The notes under the pieces were generated by a model that saw nothing but the letters and a program-made list of their open reading frames with translations, made no database searches and had not been told where the DNA came from. A stretch of 64,000 bases of DNA from Galeopsis tetrahit (Eukaryota > Streptophyta > Magnoliopsida > Lamiales > Lamiaceae), in the NCBI GenBank assembly GCA_963675135.1, contig OY776124.1:16304066-16368065 (forward strand), read 5' to 3'. A program made the position numbers and the translations under genes. Shown here piece after piece: positions 13,864 through 25,780 of the stretch; the first letter of the stretch is position 1; each line of letters begins with the position of its first letter.

Positions 13864-15513
13864 TTAAAAATCCCAACCCACCGCTTAAGTTATTTTAACA
13901 AGTGAGAGCATGTTCAAGTTTCGATCTTCAGGCAGTCAGGTTAATTCTTCTTCTCATTTTCTTCGTAAGTTAAAAACCTTCAAATTCATTTTTCATTCGT
14001 TTTTAATTAGAATTGATCAATTGGATATTTAGTTCCTGCAAGTAGAAATGATAAATAAGATTCCAACTTTTTATAATGTTAGACTGGATATTTATTTTTC
14101 AAATGTTAATTTTAATCTTAGTTTTTGTTAAATTACTTCGAAATGGTGTTTTTCGTGTGCAAGATCTTGATTTAATTTGAATCCCTTTTTGTTGTGGATC
14201 TTTAGGACAATTTTATCATAATTTTTAGAGCAATTTTATCCTAATTTTAAGATTAAATAGTTTGGTTCTTTTTAATTAAGGAAAAAATCATTTTGTGTTG
14301 TGTTGCCATTTGGAATGATCAGGAGTATTTATTATCATGCTAACCATTTTGGACTCCCATTTTAATTTGTAATACTTTAAAATGTAAAACAACATATAAA
14401 ATTGAAGAAAAATGATAAAGTTACCATTTATAAATCCTTGATCTTGAGCATTCTCTTTCAAACTCCCTTCTCTACCTAATAAAATTTTCTTTAAAAAATA
14501 TTTAAAAAAATTCCCATCTCTTTTCTAACCTATTATTTAAAGGCACGTCGCATGTTGTAGAATACCCTAACCTCAATTTATTCTTATCAGCCGTCGTGTG
14601 TTCCTCCCCTCCCCACCCCTCTCACAAAGTCGATCAACCATCGATCTTCAGGTAATTTTCATTTTCTCCCTAAATTAAAACCCTTGTGTGTTTCCCTTTA
14701 ATTAGTGTTAATCAATTGAATTAATACTACTCATTTGCAGCAAGTAAAAATTAAGAATGGCGAGGAAGATTCGGTCTTTATAAGCGTTTTCGATGCTGAA
14801 GAAGACAAATAGGTAAATTTCATTTTGAACCTTTAATTACTTTGTTTAATTATTTCAAACTGGTATGCAATTCATGGAAAATATCTAGGACTTACATATA
14901 ACATATAATTTTATTTGATTTGAATAAAAAAATTGTCTATTTCATCTATCAATTTATTTCTTTCTGGTAAAAAAAATATTCATTTTTCTAATTTTTATTC
15001 TCTAAATCAGGATGAGATCCATAATTTAAATAGAGCTAGTATTGTAGTGTTAAATGCACAATTCTTATTATATATCACAAGATCTTTACAAATCATCGGG
15101 AAATACGCTGAATGATCGCCAATGAGGAATGCACGAAATGATGAGAAGAAATTTGCGTTGTATAAAAAAGGAAAGAGTGAGAAAAAAGAGAGCAAATTTT
15201 TGTGTTAGAGGCACGCCTCTATATATATTCAATATTCTTCATTAATTTTCTTTATTTCATTCTTTCACGAGGCGCGGATGTAACCCGCGGCTTTTCAAGA
15301 AGCGCGAGTGCAGCTTGCGCCTATGCTTAAATTGATAAAAAAAAAAAAATTTAAAAAAGAGAAAGAAAATGCACGAAATGAAGAGAAAAAAATGTGCGAT
15401 GTAGGGAAAAGGAAGGAGAGAGAAAAAAATATTACAAATTTTTGTGTCAAGAGGCGTGCCTCTATATACATTCAATTTTTTTCATTAATTTTCCCGTTTA
15501 TACATAAGCAAAA
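13791..15513 (+). repeat. Array unit 9 (type A, stop in exon 2)
   Basis: Exons 13910-13939, 14741-14812 (ends TAG) and 15011-15115. Like unit 4 it has GTAGTG in exon 3, giving Val-Val-Leu in place of Val-Glu-Leu. Confidence 0.95.
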
Positions 15514-15530
15514 CCTTATCTTATAATATA

Positions 15531-15574
<44 letters not shown>

Positions 15575-17224
15575 TTAAAAATCCCAACCCACCGCTTAAG
15601 TTATTTTCACAAGTGAGAGCATGTTCAAGTTTCGATCTTCAGGCAGTCAGGTTAATTCTTCTTCTCATTTTCTTCGTAAGTTAAAAACCTTCAAATTCAT
15701 TTTTCATTCGTTTTTAATTAGAATTGATCAATTGGATATTTAGTTCCTGCAAGTAGAAATGATAAATAAGATTCCAACTTTTTATAATGTTAGACTGGAT
15801 ATTTATTTTTCAAATGTTAATTTTAATCTTAGTTTTTGTTAAATTACTTCGAAATGGTGTTTTTGGTGTGCAAGATCTTGATTTAATTTGAATCCCTTTT
15901 TGTTGTGGATCTTTAGGACAATTTTATCATAATTTTTAGAGCAATTTTATCCTAATTTTAAGATTAAATAGTTTGGTTCTTTTTAATTAAGGAAAAAATC
16001 ATTTTGTGTTGTGTTGCCATTTGGAATGATCAGGAGTATTTATTATCATGCTAACCATTTTGGACTCCCATTTTAATTTGTAATACTTTAAAATGTAAAA
16101 CAACATATAAAATTGAAGAAAAATGATAAAGTTACCATTTATAAATCCTTGATCTTGAGCATTCTCTTTCAAACTCCCTTCTCTACCTAATAAAATTTTC
16201 TTTAAAAAATATTTAAAAAAATTCCCATCTCTTTTCTAACCTATTATTTAAAGGCACGTCGCATGTTGTAGAATACCCTAACCTCAATTTATTCTTATCA
16301 GCCGTCGTGTGTTCCTCCCCTCCCCACCCCTCTCACAAAGTCGATCAACCATCGATCTTCAGGTAATTTTCATTTTCTCCCTAAATTAAAACCCTTGTGT
16401 GTTTCCCTTTAATTAGTGTTAATCAATTGAATTAATACTACTCATTTGCAGCAAGTAAAAATTAAGAATGGCGAGGAAGATTCGGTCTTTATAAGCGTTT
16501 TCGATGCTGAAGAAGACAAACAGGTAAATTTCATTTTGAACCTTTAATTACTTTGTTTAATTATTTCAAACTGGTATGCAATTCATGGAAAATATCTAGG
16601 ACTTACATATAACATATAATTTTATTTGATTTGAATAAAAAAATTGTCTATTTCATCTATCAATTTATTTCTTTCTGGTAAAAAAAATATTCATTTTTCT
16701 AATTTTTATTCTCTAAATCAGGATGAGATCCATAATTTAAATAGAGCTAGTATTGTAGAGTTAAATGCACAATTCTTATTATATATCACAAGATCTTTAC
16801 AAATCATCGGGAAATACGCTGAATGATCGCCAATGAGGAATGCACGAAATGATGAGAAGAAATTTGCGTTGTATAAAAAAGGAAAGAGTGAGAAAAAAGA
16901 GAGCAAATTTTTGTGTTAGAGGCACGCCTCTATATATATTCAATATACTTCATTAATTTTCTTTATTTCATTCTTTCACGAGGCGCGGATGTAACCCGCG
17001 GCTTTTCAAGAAGCGCGAGTGCAGCTTGCGCCTATGCTTAAATTGATAAAAAAAAAAAATTTTAAAAAAGAGAAAGAAAATGCACGAAATGAAGAGAAAA
17101 AAATGTGCGATGTAGGGAAAAGGAAGGAGAGAGAAAAAAAGATTACAAATTTTTGTGTCAAGAGGCGTGCCTCTATATACATTCAATTTTTTTCATTAAT
17201 TTTCCCGTTTATACATAAGCAAAA
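15514..17224 (+). repeat. Array unit 10 (type A)
   Basis: Exons 15621-15650, 16452-16523 (CAG) and 16722-16826; open frame. It starts the homogeneous central block and has a longer (AT)n tract than units 11-14. Confidence 0.95.
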
Positions 17225-17317
17225 CCTTATCTTATAATATAACCCTATATATATATATATATATATAAAAGTTGAAAATCCCAACCCACCGCTTAAGTTA
17301 TTTTCACAAGTGAGAGC

Positions 17318-18523
17318 ATGTTCAAGTTTCGATCTTCAGGCAGTCAGGTTAATTCTTCTTCTCATTTTCTTCGTAAGTTAAAAACCTTCAAATTCATTTT
17401 TCATTCGTTTTTAATTAGAATTGATCAATTGGATATTTAGTTCCTGCAAGTAGAAATGATAAATAAGATTCCAACTTTTTATAATGTTAGACTGGATATT
17501 TATTTTTCAAATGTTAATTTTAATCTTAGTTTTTGTTAAATTACTTCGAAATGGTGTTTTTGGTGTGCAAGATCTTGATTTAATTTGAATCCCTTTTTGT
17601 TGTGGATCTTTAGGACAATTTTATCATAATTTTTAGAGCAATTTTATCCTAATTTTAAGATTAAATAGTTTGGTTCTTTTTAATTAAGGAAAAAATCATT
17701 TTGTGTTGTGTTGCCATTTGGAATGATCAGGAGTATTTATTATCATGCTAACCATTTTGGACTCCCATTTTAATTTGTAATACTTTAAAATGTAAAACAA
17801 CATATAAAATTGAAGAAAAATGATAAAGTTACCATTTATAAATCCTTGATCTTGAGCATTCTCTTTCAAACTCCCTTCTCTACCTAATAAAATTTTCTTT
17901 AAAAAATATTTAAAAAAATTCCCATCTCTTTTCTAACCTATTATTTAAAGGCACGTCGCATGTTGTAGAATACCCTAACCTCAATTTATTCTTATCAGCC
18001 GTCGTGTGTTCCTCCCCTCCCCACCCCTCTCACAAAGTCGATCAACCATCGATCTTCAGGTAATTTTCATTTTCTCCCTAAATTAAAACCCTTGTGTGTT
18101 TCCCTTTAATTAGTGTTAATCAATTGAATTAATACTACTCATTTGCAGCAAGTAAAAATTAAGAATGGCGAGGAAGATTCGGTCTTTATAAGCGTTTTCG
18201 ATGCTGAAGAAGACAAACAGGTAAATTTCATTTTGAACCTTTAATTACTTTGTTTAATTATTTCAAACTGGTATGCAATTCATGGAAAATATCTAGGACT
18301 TACATATAACATATAATTTTATTTGATTTGAATAAAAAAATTGTCTATTTCATCTATCAATTTATTTCTTTCTGGTAAAAAAAATATTCATTTTTCTAAT
18401 TTTTATTCTCTAAATCAGGATGAGATCCATAATTTAAATAGAGCTAGTATTGTAGAGTTAAATGCACAATTCTTATTATATATCACAAGATCTTTACAAA
18501 TCATCGGGAAATACGCTGAATGA
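17318..18523 (+). CDS. Predicted three-exon 68-aa protein of the array unit (shown for unit 11)
   Basis: Joining 17318-17347, 18149-18220 and 18419-18523 gives an ORF of 68 codons plus stop. Exon 1 reads MFKFRSSGSQ. Exon 2 is acidic (contains GEEDSVFISVF and DAEED). Exon 3 contains RASIVELNAQFLLYITRSL, which could form an amphipathic helix. Both introns are phase 0, with donors GTTAAT and GTAAAT and acceptors TTTGCAG and AAATCAG. The same frame is open in units 1-3, 5-7, 10-15, 17-22 and, slightly shortened, 24. It is broken by TAG in exon 2 (units 4, 8, 9), a frameshift in exon 3 (16, 23), or loss of the ATG (25, 26). I do not recognise the family. It may be the N-terminus of a longer gene truncated by amplification. 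Splicing and expression are inferred. Confidence 0.35.
17941..18056 (+). promoter_or_regulatory. Internal promoter-like block and exon 1b of the array unit (unit 11)
   Basis: A TATA-like TTATTTAAAG (17941-17950) is followed by an ACGT-core box GGCACGTCG, an ACCCTAACC telo-box-like motif near 17973, and a CT-rich leader (CCTCCCCTCCCC) running to a donor-like CTTCAG/GTAATT. This is typical of a plant core promoter and 5' UTR. It would be a second, downstream start joining to exon 2 without a usable long-ORF ATG. Present in all units; function inferred. Confidence 0.4.
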
Positions 18524-18537
18524 TCGCCAATGAGGAA

Positions 18538-18921
18538 TGCACGAAATGATGAGAAGAAATTTGCGTTGTATAAAAAAGGAAAGAGTGAGAAAAAAGAGAG
18601 CAAATTTTTGTGTTAGAGGCACGCCTCTATATATATTCAATATACTTCATTAATTTTCTTTATTTCATTCTTTCACGAGGCGCGGATGTAACCCGCGGCT
18701 TTTCAAGAAGCGCGAGTGCAGCTTGCGCCTATGCTTAAATTGATAAAAAAAAAAAATTTTAAAAAAGAGAAAGAAAATGCACGAAATGAAGAGAAAAAAA
18801 TGTGCGATGTAGGGAAAAGGAAGGAGAGAGAAAAAAAGATTACAAATTTTTGTGTCAAGAGGCGTGCCTCTATATACATTCAATTTTTTTCATTAATTTT
18901 CCCGTTTATACATAAGCAAAA
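18538..18921 (+). repeat. GC-rich palindromic tail subrepeats (unit 11)
   Basis: About 1.6 copies of a 240-bp subrepeat begin at 18538 and 18778 with TGCACGAAATGA. Each has an A/G-rich stretch, a 14-bp inverted repeat (AGAGGCACGCCTCT or AGAGGCGTGCCTCT), then TATATA and ATTCAAT. Only the first reaches the GC-rich core with CGCGGATGTAACCCGCGG and GAAGCGCGAGTGCAGCTTGC, which can form stems. The same arrangement recurs in every unit. Confidence 0.8.
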
Positions 18922-20618
18922 CCTTATCTTATAATATAACCCTATATATATATATATATATATAAAAGTTGAAAATCCCAACCCACCGCTTAAGTTATTT
19001 TCACAAGTGAGAGCATGTTCAAGTTTCGATCTTCAGGCAGTCAGGTTAATTCTTCTTCTCATTTTCTTCGTAAGTTAAAAACCTTCAAATTCATTTTTCA
19101 TTCGTTTTTAATTAGAATTGATCAATTGGATATTTAGTTCCTGCAAGTAGAAATGATAAATAAGATTCCAACTTTTTATAATGTTAGACTGGATATTTAT
19201 TTTTCAAATGTTAATTTTAATCTTAGTTTTTGTTAAATTACTTCGAAATGGTGTTTTTGGTGTGCAAGATCTTGATTTAATTTGAATCCCTTTTTGTTGT
19301 GGATCTTTAGGACAATTTTATCATAATTTTTAGAGCAATTTTATCCTAATTTTAAGATTAAATAGTTTGGTTCTTTTTAATTAAGGAAAAAATCATTTTG
19401 TGTTGTGTTGCCATTTGGAATGATCAGGAGTATTTATTATCATGCTAACCATTTTGGACTCCCATTTTAATTTGTAATACTTTAAAATGTAAAACAACAT
19501 ATAAAATTGAAGAAAAATGATAAAGTTACCATTTATAAATCCTTGATCTTGAGCATTCTCTTTCAAACTCCCTTCTCTACCTAATAAAATTTTCTTTAAA
19601 AAATATTTAAAAAAATTCCCATCTCTTTTCTAACCTATTATTTAAAGGCACGTCGCATGTTGTAGAATACCCTAACCTCAATTTATTCTTATCAGCCGTC
19701 GTGTGTTCCTCCCCTCCCCACCCCTCTCACAAAGTCGATCAACCATCGATCTTCAGGTAATTTTCATTTTCTCCCTAAATTAAAACCCTTGTGTGTTTCC
19801 CTTTAATTAGTGTTAATCAATTGAATTAATACTACTCATTTGCAGCAAGTAAAAATTAAGAATGGCGAGGAAGATTCGGTCTTTATAAGCGTTTTCGATG
19901 CTGAAGAAGACAAACAGGTAAATTTCATTTTGAACCTTTAATTACTTTGTTTAATTATTTCAAACTGGTATGCAATTCATGGAAAATATCTAGGACTTAC
20001 ATATAACATATAATTTTATTTGATTTGAATAAAAAAATTGTCTATTTCATCTATCAATTTATTTCTTTCTGGTAAAAAAAATATTCATTTTTCTAATTTT
20101 TATTCTCTAAATCAGGATGAGATCCATAATTTAAATAGAGCTAGTATTGTAGAGTTAAATGCACAATTCTTATTATATATCACAAGATCTTTACAAATCA
20201 TCGGGAAATACGCTGAATGATCGCCAATGAGGAATGCACGAAATGATGAGATGAAATTTGCGTTGTATAAAAAAGGAAAGAGTGAGAAAAAAGAGAGCAA
20301 ATTTTTGTGTTAGAGGCACGCCTCTATATATATTCAATATACTTCATTAATTTTCTTTATTTCATTCTTTCACGAGGCGCGGATGTAACCCGCGGCTTTT
20401 CAAGAAGCGCGAGTGCAGCTTGCGCCTATGCTTAAATTGATAAAAAAAAAAAATTTTAAAAAAGAGAAAGAAAATGCACGAAATGAAGAGAAAAAAATGT
20501 GCGATGTAGGGAAAAGGAAGGAGAGAGAAAAAAAGATTACAAATTTTTGTGTCAAGAGGCGTGCCTCTATATACATTCAATTTTTTTCATTAATTTTCCC
20601 GTTTATACATAAGCAAAA
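18922..20618 (+). repeat. Array unit 12 (type A)
   Basis: 1697 bp, nearly identical to unit 11. Exons 19015-19044, 19846-19917 and 20116-20220; open frame. The only difference noticed by eye is GATGAGATGAAA instead of GATGAGAAGAAA after exon 3. Confidence 0.97.
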
Positions 20619-22315
20619 CCTTATCTTATAATATAACCCTATATATATATATATATATATAAAAGTTGAAAATCCCAACCCACCGCTTAAGTTATTTTCA
20701 CAAGTGAGAGCATGTTCAAGTTTCGATCTTCAGGCAGTCAGGTTAATTCTTCTTCTCATTTTCTTCGTAAGTTAAAAACCTTCAAATTCATTTTTCATTC
20801 GTTTTTAATTAGAATTGATCAATTGGATATTTAGTTCCTGCAAGTAGAAATGATAAATAAGATTCCAACTTTTTATAATGTTAGACTGGATATTTATTTT
20901 TCAAATGTTAATTTTAATCTTAGTTTTTGTTAAATTACTTCGAAATGGTGTTTTTGGTGTGCAAGATCTTGATTTAATTTGAATCCCTTTTTGTTGTGGA
21001 TCTTTAGGACAATTTTATCATAATTTTTAGAGCAATTTTATCCTAATTTTAAGATTAAATAGTTTGGTTCTTTTTAATTAAGGAAAAAATCATTTTGTGT
21101 TGTGTTGCCATTTGGAATGATCAGGAGTATTTATTATCATGCTAACCATTTTGGACTCCCATTTTAATTTGTAATACTTTAAAATGTAAAACAACATATA
21201 AAATTGAAGAAAAATGATAAAGTTACCATTTATAAATCCTTGATCTTGAGCATTCTCTTTCAAACTCCCTTCTCTACCTAATAAAATTTTCTTTAAAAAA
21301 TATTTAAAAAAATTCCCATCTCTTTTCTAACCTATTATTTAAAGGCACGTCGCATGTTGTAGAATACCCTAACCTCAATTTATTCTTATCAGCCGTCGTG
21401 TGTTCCTCCCCTCCCCACCCCTCTCACAAAGTCGATCAACCATCGATCTTCAGGTAATTTTCATTTTCTCCCTAAATTAAAACCCTTGTGTGTTTCCCTT
21501 TAATTAGTGTTAATCAATTGAATTAATACTACTCATTTGCAGCAAGTAAAAATTAAGAATGGCGAGGAAGATTCGGTCTTTATAAGCGTTTTCGATGCTG
21601 AAGAAGACAAACAGGTAAATTTCATTTTGAACCTTTAATTACTTTGTTTAATTATTTCAAACTGGTATGCAATTCATGGAAAATATCTAGGACTTACATA
21701 TAACATATAATTTTATTTGATTTGAATAAAAAAATTGTCTATTTCATCTATCAATTTATTTCTTTCTGGTAAAAAAAATATTCATTTTTCTAATTTTTAT
21801 TCTCTAAATCAGGATGAGATCCATAATTTAAATAGAGCTAGTATTGTAGAGTTAAATGCACAATTCTTATTATATATCACAAGATCTTTACAAATCATCG
21901 GGAAATACGCTGAATGATCGCCAATGAGGAATGCACGAAATGATGAGAAGAAATTTGCGTTGTATAAAAAAGGAAAGAGTGAGAAAAAAGAGAGCAAATT
22001 TTTGTGTTAGAGGCACGCCTCTATATATATTCAATATACTTCATTAATTTTCTTTATTTCATTCTTTCACGAGGCGCGGATGTAACCCGCGGCTTTTCAA
22101 GAAGCGCGAGTGCAGCTTGCGCCTATGCTTAAATTGATAAAAAAAAAAAATTTTAAAAAAGAGAAAGAAAATGCACGAAATGAAGAGAAAAAAATGTGCG
22201 GTGTAGGGAAAAGGAAGGAGAGAGAAAAAAAGATTACAAATTTTTGTGTCAAGAGGCGTGCCTCTATATACATTCAATTTTTTTCATTAATTTTCCCGTT
22301 TATACATAAGCAAAA
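20619..22315 (+). repeat. Array unit 13 (type A)
   Basis: 1697 bp, nearly identical to units 11 and 12. Exons 20712-20741, 21543-21614 and 21813-21917; open frame. Noted difference: GTGCGGTGTAG instead of GTGCGATGTAG in the tail. Confidence 0.97.
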
Positions 22316-24011
22316 CCTTATCTTATAATATAACCCTATATATATATATATATATATAAAAGTTGAAAATCCCAACCCACCGCTTAAGTTATTTTCACAA
22401 GTGAGAGCATGTTCAAGTTTCGATCTTCAGGCAGTCAGGTTAATTCTTCTTCTCATTTTCTTCGTAAGTTAAAAACCTTCAAATTCATTTTTCATTCGTT
22501 TTTAATTAGAATTGATCAATTGGATATTTAGTTCCTGCAAGTAGAAATGATAAATAAGATTCCAACTTTTTATAATGTTAGACTGGATATTTATTTTTCA
22601 AATGTTAATTTTAATCTTAGTTTTTGTTAAATTACTTCGAAATGGTGTTTTTGGTGTGCAAGATCTTGATTTAATTTGAATCCCTTTTTGTTGTGGATCT
22701 TTAGGACAATTTTATCATAATTTTTAGAGCAATTTTATCCTAATTTTAAGATTAAATAGTTTGGTTCTTTTTAATTAAGGAAAAAATCATTTTGTGTTGT
22801 GTTGCCATTTGGAATGATCAGGAGTATTTATTATCATGCTAACCATTTTGGACTCCCATTTTAATTTGTAATACTTTAAAATGTAAAACAACATATAAAA
22901 TTGAAGAAAAATGATAAAGTTACCATTTATAAATCCTTGATCTTGAGCATTCTCTTTCAAACTCCCTTCTCTACCTAATAAAATTTTCTTTAAAAAATAT
23001 TTAAAAAAATTCCCATCTCTTTTCTAACCTATTATTTAAAGGCACGTCGCATGTTGTAGAATACCCTAACCTCAATTTATTCTTATCAGCCGTCGTGTGT
23101 TCCTCCCCTCCCCACCCCTCTCACAAAGTCGATCAACCATCGATCTTCAGGTAATTTTCATTTTCTCCCTAAATTAAAACCCTTGTGTGTTTCCCTTTAA
23201 TTAGTGTTAATCAATTGAATTAATACTACTCATTTGCAGCAAGTAAAAATTAAGAATGGCGAGGAAGATTCGGTCTTTATAAGCGTTTTCGATGCTGAAG
23301 AAGACAAACAGGTAAATTTCATTTTGAACCTTTAATTACTTTGTTTAATTATTTCAAACTGGTATGCAATTCATGGAAAATATCTAGGACTTACATATAA
23401 CATATAATTTTATTTGATTTGAATAAAAAAATTGTCTATTTCATCTATCAATTTATTTCTTTCTGGTAAAAAAAATATTCATTTTTCTAATTTTTATTCT
23501 CTAAATCAGGATGAGATCCATAATTTAAATAGAGCTAGTATTGTAGAGTTAAATGCACAATTCTTATTATATATCACAAGATCTTTACAAATCATCGGGA
23601 AATACGCTGAATGATCGCCAATGAGGAATGCACGAAATGATGAGAAGAAATTTGCGTTGTATAAAAAAGGAAAGAGTGAGAAAAAAGAGAGCAAATTTTT
23701 GTGTTAGAGGCACGCCTCTATATATATTCAATATTCTTCATTAATTTTCTTTATTTCATTCTTTCACGAGGCGCGGATGTAACCCGCGGCTTTTCAAGAA
23801 GCGCGAGTGCAGCTTGCGCCTATGCTTAAATTGATAAAAAAAAAAATTTTAAAAAAGAGAAAGAAAATGCACGAAATGAAGAGAAAAAAATGTGCGATGT
23901 AGGGAAAAGGAAGGAGAGAGAAAAAAAGATTACAAATTTTTGTGTCAAGAGGCGTGCCTCTATATACATTCAATTTTTTTCATTAATTTTCCCGTTTATA
24001 CATAAGCAAAA
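22316..24011 (+). repeat. Array unit 14 (type A)
   Basis: 1696 bp. Exons 22409-22438, 23240-23311 and 23510-23614; open frame. It has the same short (AT)n tract class as units 11-13. Confidence 0.97.
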
Positions 24012-24028
24012 CCTTATCTTATAATATA

Positions 24029-24066
<38 letters not shown>

Positions 24067-25715
24067 TTGAAAATCCCAACCCACCGCTTAAGTTATTTTC
24101 ACAAGTGAGAGCATGTTCAAGTTTCGATCTTCAGGCAGTCAGGTTAATTCTTCTTCTCATTTTCTTCGTAAGTTAAAAACCTTCAAATTCATTTTTCATT
24201 CGTTTTTAATTAGAATTGATCAATTGGATATTTAGTTCCTGCAAGTAGAAATGATAAATAAGATTCCAACTTTTTATAATGTTAGACTGGATATTTATTT
24301 TTCAAATGTTAATTTTAATCTTAGTTTTTGTTAAATTACTTCGAAATGGTGTTTTTGGTGTGCAAGATCTTGATTTAATTTGAATCCCTTTTTGTTGTGG
24401 ATCTTTAGGACAATTTTATCATAATTTTTAGAGCAATTTTATCCTAATTTTAAGATTAAATAGTTTGGTTCTTTTTAATTAAGGAAAAAATCATTTTGTG
24501 TTGTGTTGCCATTTGGAATGATCAGGAGTATTTATTATCATGCTAACCATTTTGGACTCCCATTTTAATTTGTAATACTTTAAAATGTAAAACAACATAT
24601 AAAATTGAAGAAAAATGATAAAGTTACCATTTATAAATCCTTGATCTTGAGCATTCTCTTTCAAACTCCCATCTCTACCTAATAAAATTTTCTTAAAAAA
24701 ATATTTTAAAAAATTCCCATCTTTTTTCTAACCTATTATTTAAAGGCACGTCGCATGTTGTAGAATACCCTAACCTCAATTTATTCTTATCAGCCGTCGT
24801 GTGTTCCTCCCCTCCCCACCCCTCTCACAAAGTCGATCAACTATCGATCTTCAGGTAATTCTCATTTTCTCCCTAAATTAAAACCCTTGTGTGTTTCCCT
24901 TTAATTAGTGTTAATCAATTGAATTAATACTACTCATTTGCAGCAAGTAAAAATTAAGAATGGCGAGGAAGATTCGGTCTTTATAAGCGTTTTCGATGCT
25001 GAAGAAGACAAACAGGTAAATTTCATTTTGAACCTTTAATTACTTTGTTTAATTATTTCAAACTGGTATGCAATTCATGGAAAATATCTAGGACTTACAT
25101 ATAACATATAATTTTATTTGATTTGAATAAAAAAATTGTCTATTTCATCTATCAATTTATTTCTTTCTGGTAAAAAAAATATTCATTTTTCTAATTTTTA
25201 TTCTCTAAATCAGGATGAGATCCATAATTTAAATAGAGCTAGTATTGTAGAGTTAAATGCACAATTCTTATTATATATCACAAGATCTTTACAAATCATC
25301 GGGAAATACGCTGAATGATCGCCAATGAGGAATGCACGAAATGATGAGAAGAAATTTGCGTTGTATAAAAAAGGAAAGAGTGAGAAAAAAGAGAGCAAAT
25401 TTTTGTGTTAGAGGCACGCCTCTATATATATTCAATATTCTTCATTAATTTTCTTTATTTCATTCTTTCACGAGGCGCGGATGTAACCCGCGGCTTTTCA
25501 AGAAGCGCGAGTGCAGCTTGCGTCTATGCTTAAATTGATAAAAAAAAAAAATTTAAAAAAGAGAAAGAAAATGCACGAAATGAAGAGAAAAAAATGTGCG
25601 ATGTAGGGAAAAGGAAGGAGAGAGAAAAAAAGATTACAAATTTTTGTGTCAAGAGGCGTGCCTCTATATACATTCAATTTTTTTCATTAATTTTCCCGTT
25701 TATACATAAGCAAAA
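24012..25715 (+). repeat. Array unit 15 (type A)
   Basis: Exons 24113-24142, 24944-25015 (CAG) and 25214-25318; open frame. In the middle it carries marks of the right-hand units (CAACTATCGATC, GGTAATTCTC), so it looks like a recombinant between the central block and units such as 16. Confidence 0.94.
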
Positions 25716-25732
25716 CCTTATCTTATAATATA

Positions 25733-25780
<48 letters not shown>

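Larger units (their letters stand above)
17225..18921 (+). repeat. Array unit 11 (type A, used as reference unit)
   Basis: 1697 bp. Exons 17318-17347, 18149-18220 (CAG) and 18419-18523, open frame. The tail (18538-18921) is about 1.6 copies of a 240-bp subrepeat, with boxes AGAGGCACGCCTCT and AGAGGCGTGCCTCT. Confidence 0.97.

Noticed and set aside
18665..18883. 72-aa minus-strand frames in the unit tails
   Set aside because: Phe/Leu/Ser-rich translations of A/G-rich DNA, with length changing whenever the A-run changes. No conserved start, so taken as chance frames.
18716..18934. 72-aa Lys/Glu-rich plus-strand frame in the tails
   Set aside because: The same low-complexity A/G stretch on the other strand; it crosses the unit boundary and is broken in many units.
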